This document shows, piece by piece, positions 61,877 through 64,000 of a DNA stretch of 64,000 nucleotides. Position numbers and translations under genes: made by a program. Each line of letters opens with the position of its first letter. Position 1 is the stretch's first letter. The notes under the pieces were generated by a model. That model ran no database searches, was not told the DNA's origin, and saw only the letters and a list, made by a program, of their open reading frames with translations. The DNA lies in assembly GCA_903632075.3 (NCBI GenBank), contig CAHIKZ030000582.1:1387501-1451500 (forward strand), written 5' to 3'. This stretch comes from Acanthosepion pharaonis. Its lineage: Eukaryota; Mollusca; Cephalopoda; Sepiida; Sepiidae.

Positions 61877-61935
<59 letters not shown>
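61689..61935. repeat. Three (TA)n blocks with CA run and repeat R copy 3
   Basis: TA 61689-61745, TA 61818-61860, CA 61877-61896, TA 61897-61935. CTCTATCTCTGATATTGAGC at 61758 is a partial copy of repeat R. Confidence 0.9.
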
Positions 61936-61937
<2 letters not shown>

Positions 61938-62944
61938 TTTGATTGACCTTTGAACAGTTATTTCTTAGAAATGATTAACGATATCTTACTGGAATTCCAA
62001 ATGTTTTTTTTCCAATACTACTGGACTCTACTTTGAACAGTAAGAATCTATTTAGACCTAAGTTAAAATGATGATCCTGCTTCCAGTTGTGACCTCCTGA
62101 TCCAGTTTTCCTCTCTTCTGATCCCTATTCTTTAAACTTATTCAGCGTTCACTTGACGGGTCTTGAATGAAATATCGTGATGAGAGACAGGGTGTGAATG
62201 TTAGTACTATTCCAGAAAAGTCCAAATGATATTTTTCTTCATACCATTCCTGCGTAGGGAAGACATAATGGGGCTGACACAAAACAATTTTGACTTGTTC
62301 TCTTTCTAGCTGAATAACTCAAAACGTTTTTCGTTGATTTTTACGACAAATGGTGTCAAGATGGCTAAATGCCTCATAAGGAAACTTGTAGAAAAGAAAC
62401 CCAATTAGTTTAGTGATGTATTAGACATTAAACATTTTGTGATTTTGTTATATGAAGTCATGCTGTTACACCCGGTATATTGATAGCTTTCATTATCATG
62501 AATTCCGTTGATTATGTCATTTCATGAAAACTATACATATATATATATATATATATATATATGAATTTACCATCGTTTTTGACGTAATAAGGTGCAGCAG
62601 CACAGCTTTTAGAAGCGAACAGCATACTAATCGCACATTTGATTTCATTGCAATGGTGAAGACTAACCATACTCTTTGAAGAGCAGAATAGAGATAACTG
62701 GTTCACAGTATGACACAAGCTTCCTAAAATACTTAGGTTGTAAATACATAGTTTTCCTTCTCCCAGCGAAATTTATAGGACGCAGTCTGTCCTGCTATTT
62801 AGCAAGAGCTGCATAGAGAAGGGTTGTTTCATTGCTTTCCCAAGGTTATTTGTAAGTATGTGAATGCAACATTACACGAATTAGAACTTGGCTCTCCGGC
62901 ATCCATTGCTCCTCCCTACCCCATTCTCATTTCTCTCCTTTCTT

Positions 62945-62949
<5 letters not shown>
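61936..62949. other. No recognisable gene; (TA)n at 62537-62562
   Basis: Frames of 62-75 aa without motifs. GTTACACCCGGTATA at 62466 resembles a transposon end, but no partner was found. Confidence 0.4.

Positions 62950-63031
<82 letters not shown>
62950..63031. repeat. (TC)n(TA)n
   Basis: TC 62950-62980, TA 62981-63031. Confidence 0.95.
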
Positions 63032-63035
<4 letters not shown>

Positions 63036-63173
63036 CCTTACTCTGTCCTAGACATTGAGTTCTACCTGGATTCTTCCTCATGGAAATTTTTTTTCTGAAA
63101 ATATACATGTATGGGTATTTTTTTATATATATTTTGCATATGTATGTATATTTTCCACTAATATTATCTATCT

Positions 63174-63299
63174 ATCTATATATATATATAGTTTATTCGA
63201 TCTGAAGGGATATATATATTCCAATATTCAGTAAATAAATTATAACCGATATGGATTTTAAGGCATGATCTTAATATATATATATATATATATATATAA

Positions 63300-63330
<31 letters not shown>

Positions 63331-63342
63331 GAGAGAGAAAGA
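63174..63342. repeat. (TA)n and (GA)n microsatellites
   Basis: TA 63178-63190, TA 63273-63297, GA 63299-63342. Confidence 0.95.
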
Positions 63343-63389
63343 GAGAAAGAATGTGAAATACATCCATCCATCCATAGGCCTCCGTCGGT

Positions 63390-63630
63390 CAGGTTTCACC
63401 ATGGGAAACATCCTAGTTGTCTGCTTGGCTGGAGCATCGACTGCTGTGACTGTATAGTTCGATACGAGAGTGACAAGTTCTGTTGTAGAGGTCACATGTG
63501 TGTTCTATCTCTGGTCTGTTGAGGCTATCACTTTTGCTTTCTGTGAGCCCGCCTTTGCGTGGCGACTTGTGTCAACTTCTCCTTCCATGACTTGATGTAT
63601 TTGGTCAGGGTTTCTCTCCATTTGGCTAAT
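63390..63630 (-). mobile_element. LINE C-terminal zinc-finger fragment
   Basis: The minus strand reads RPEIEHTCDLYNRTCHSRIE followed by LYSHSSRC, a Cys-Cys/His-Cys finger of the form CxxxNRxCHSRIxLxSHxRxC that ends many invertebrate non-LTR retrotransposon proteins. The first pair here is C-D-L-Y rather than C-x-x-C. Upstream is a Lys/Ser-rich linker. The finger is followed by a stop. Relation to LINE-A or LINE-B is unknown. Confidence 0.55.
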
Positions 63631-63636
<6 letters not shown>

Positions 63637-63728
<92 letters not shown>

Positions 63729-63730
63729 AT
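63637..63730. repeat. (TA)n(TG)n
   Basis: TA 63637-63710, TG to 63728. 63731-64000 shows nothing recognisable. Confidence 0.95.
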
Positions 63731-64000
63731 GTGAGGAAGTGTATACATGTATAGGATATTTTGGGAATTTCGTTTGATTAAGCGTATAATGGAAATGTAC
63801 ACTTCAAGATTTGTCCGATAGAATAGTAAATATTTAATAGAAACGCTACTATAAGTGCTAAGTTAGACTAACTTTTGACGAAGCATAAGTGCTAGTATAC
63901 GAGAGAATTTGGTTGGATACGAGTGCAGGCTTAGTTAAAGGTTTAGTAATATTTAGCGATTAGCAATTTAAAACGTATGAAACATTTGGATTAAACTATA

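Overview
This window looks like repeat-dominated intergenic or intronic DNA of an animal, most likely a coleoid cephalopod such as an octopus. That assignment is an inference. It rests on strong A/T richness, dozens of long (TA)n, (CA)n and (GATA)n arrays, and a crowd of decayed Penelope-like, RTE/CR1-like, Ty3/gypsy and Tc1/mariner elements of lophotrochozoan type. I found no host protein-coding gene, no intact tRNA or rRNA and no CRISPR array. Almost all open frames are either read-through of (TA)n (Tyr-Ile repeats) or pieces of dead transposable elements.

Layout. 1-7.5 kb: a Penelope-like (PLE) 3' end, two non-LTR reverse transcriptase relics, a hairpin, a tRNA-derived SINE next to a Ty3/gypsy pol relic, a deleted mariner, a foldback element and two head-to-head PLE pieces. 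9.2-12.0 kb: a decayed Ty3/gypsy element that still has both LTRs. 12.4-16.2 kb: pogo-like terminal repeats, a PLE, an inverted pair of PLE terminal segments and a chimeric mariner relic. 18.8-23.7 kb: LINE 3' end, Tc1-like relic, full-span mariner relic and a Tc1 helix-turn-helix ORF bounded by TA arrays. 26.4-30 kb: a 33-bp minisatellite, an RTE-like LINE, a retroelement C-terminus and ~100-bp repeats. 31-35.7 kb: three PLEs and a palindromic element with a tRNA-like core. 37-49 kb: hammerhead-ribozyme-like motifs, the longest TA arrays and nested inverted repeats. 52-55.5 kb: CA-tailed SINE-like repeats. 59.4-61.3 kb: a 1.8-kb, 36-bp minisatellite with higher-order structure. 61.3-64 kb: a mariner N-terminus and a LINE zinc-finger C-terminus.

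Two themes link the parts. First, PLEs dominate, and hammerhead-like folds (a CUGAUGA-like box, stem II, GAAA, then a short palindromic stem III) occur on their terminal segments and on other short repeats. One of them overlaps the stop codon of a PLE endonuclease. Second, element fragments repeatedly break exactly at (TA)n arrays, so the arrays and the transposons seem to have shaped each other. Family names come from reading translated motifs by eye. No database search was possible.
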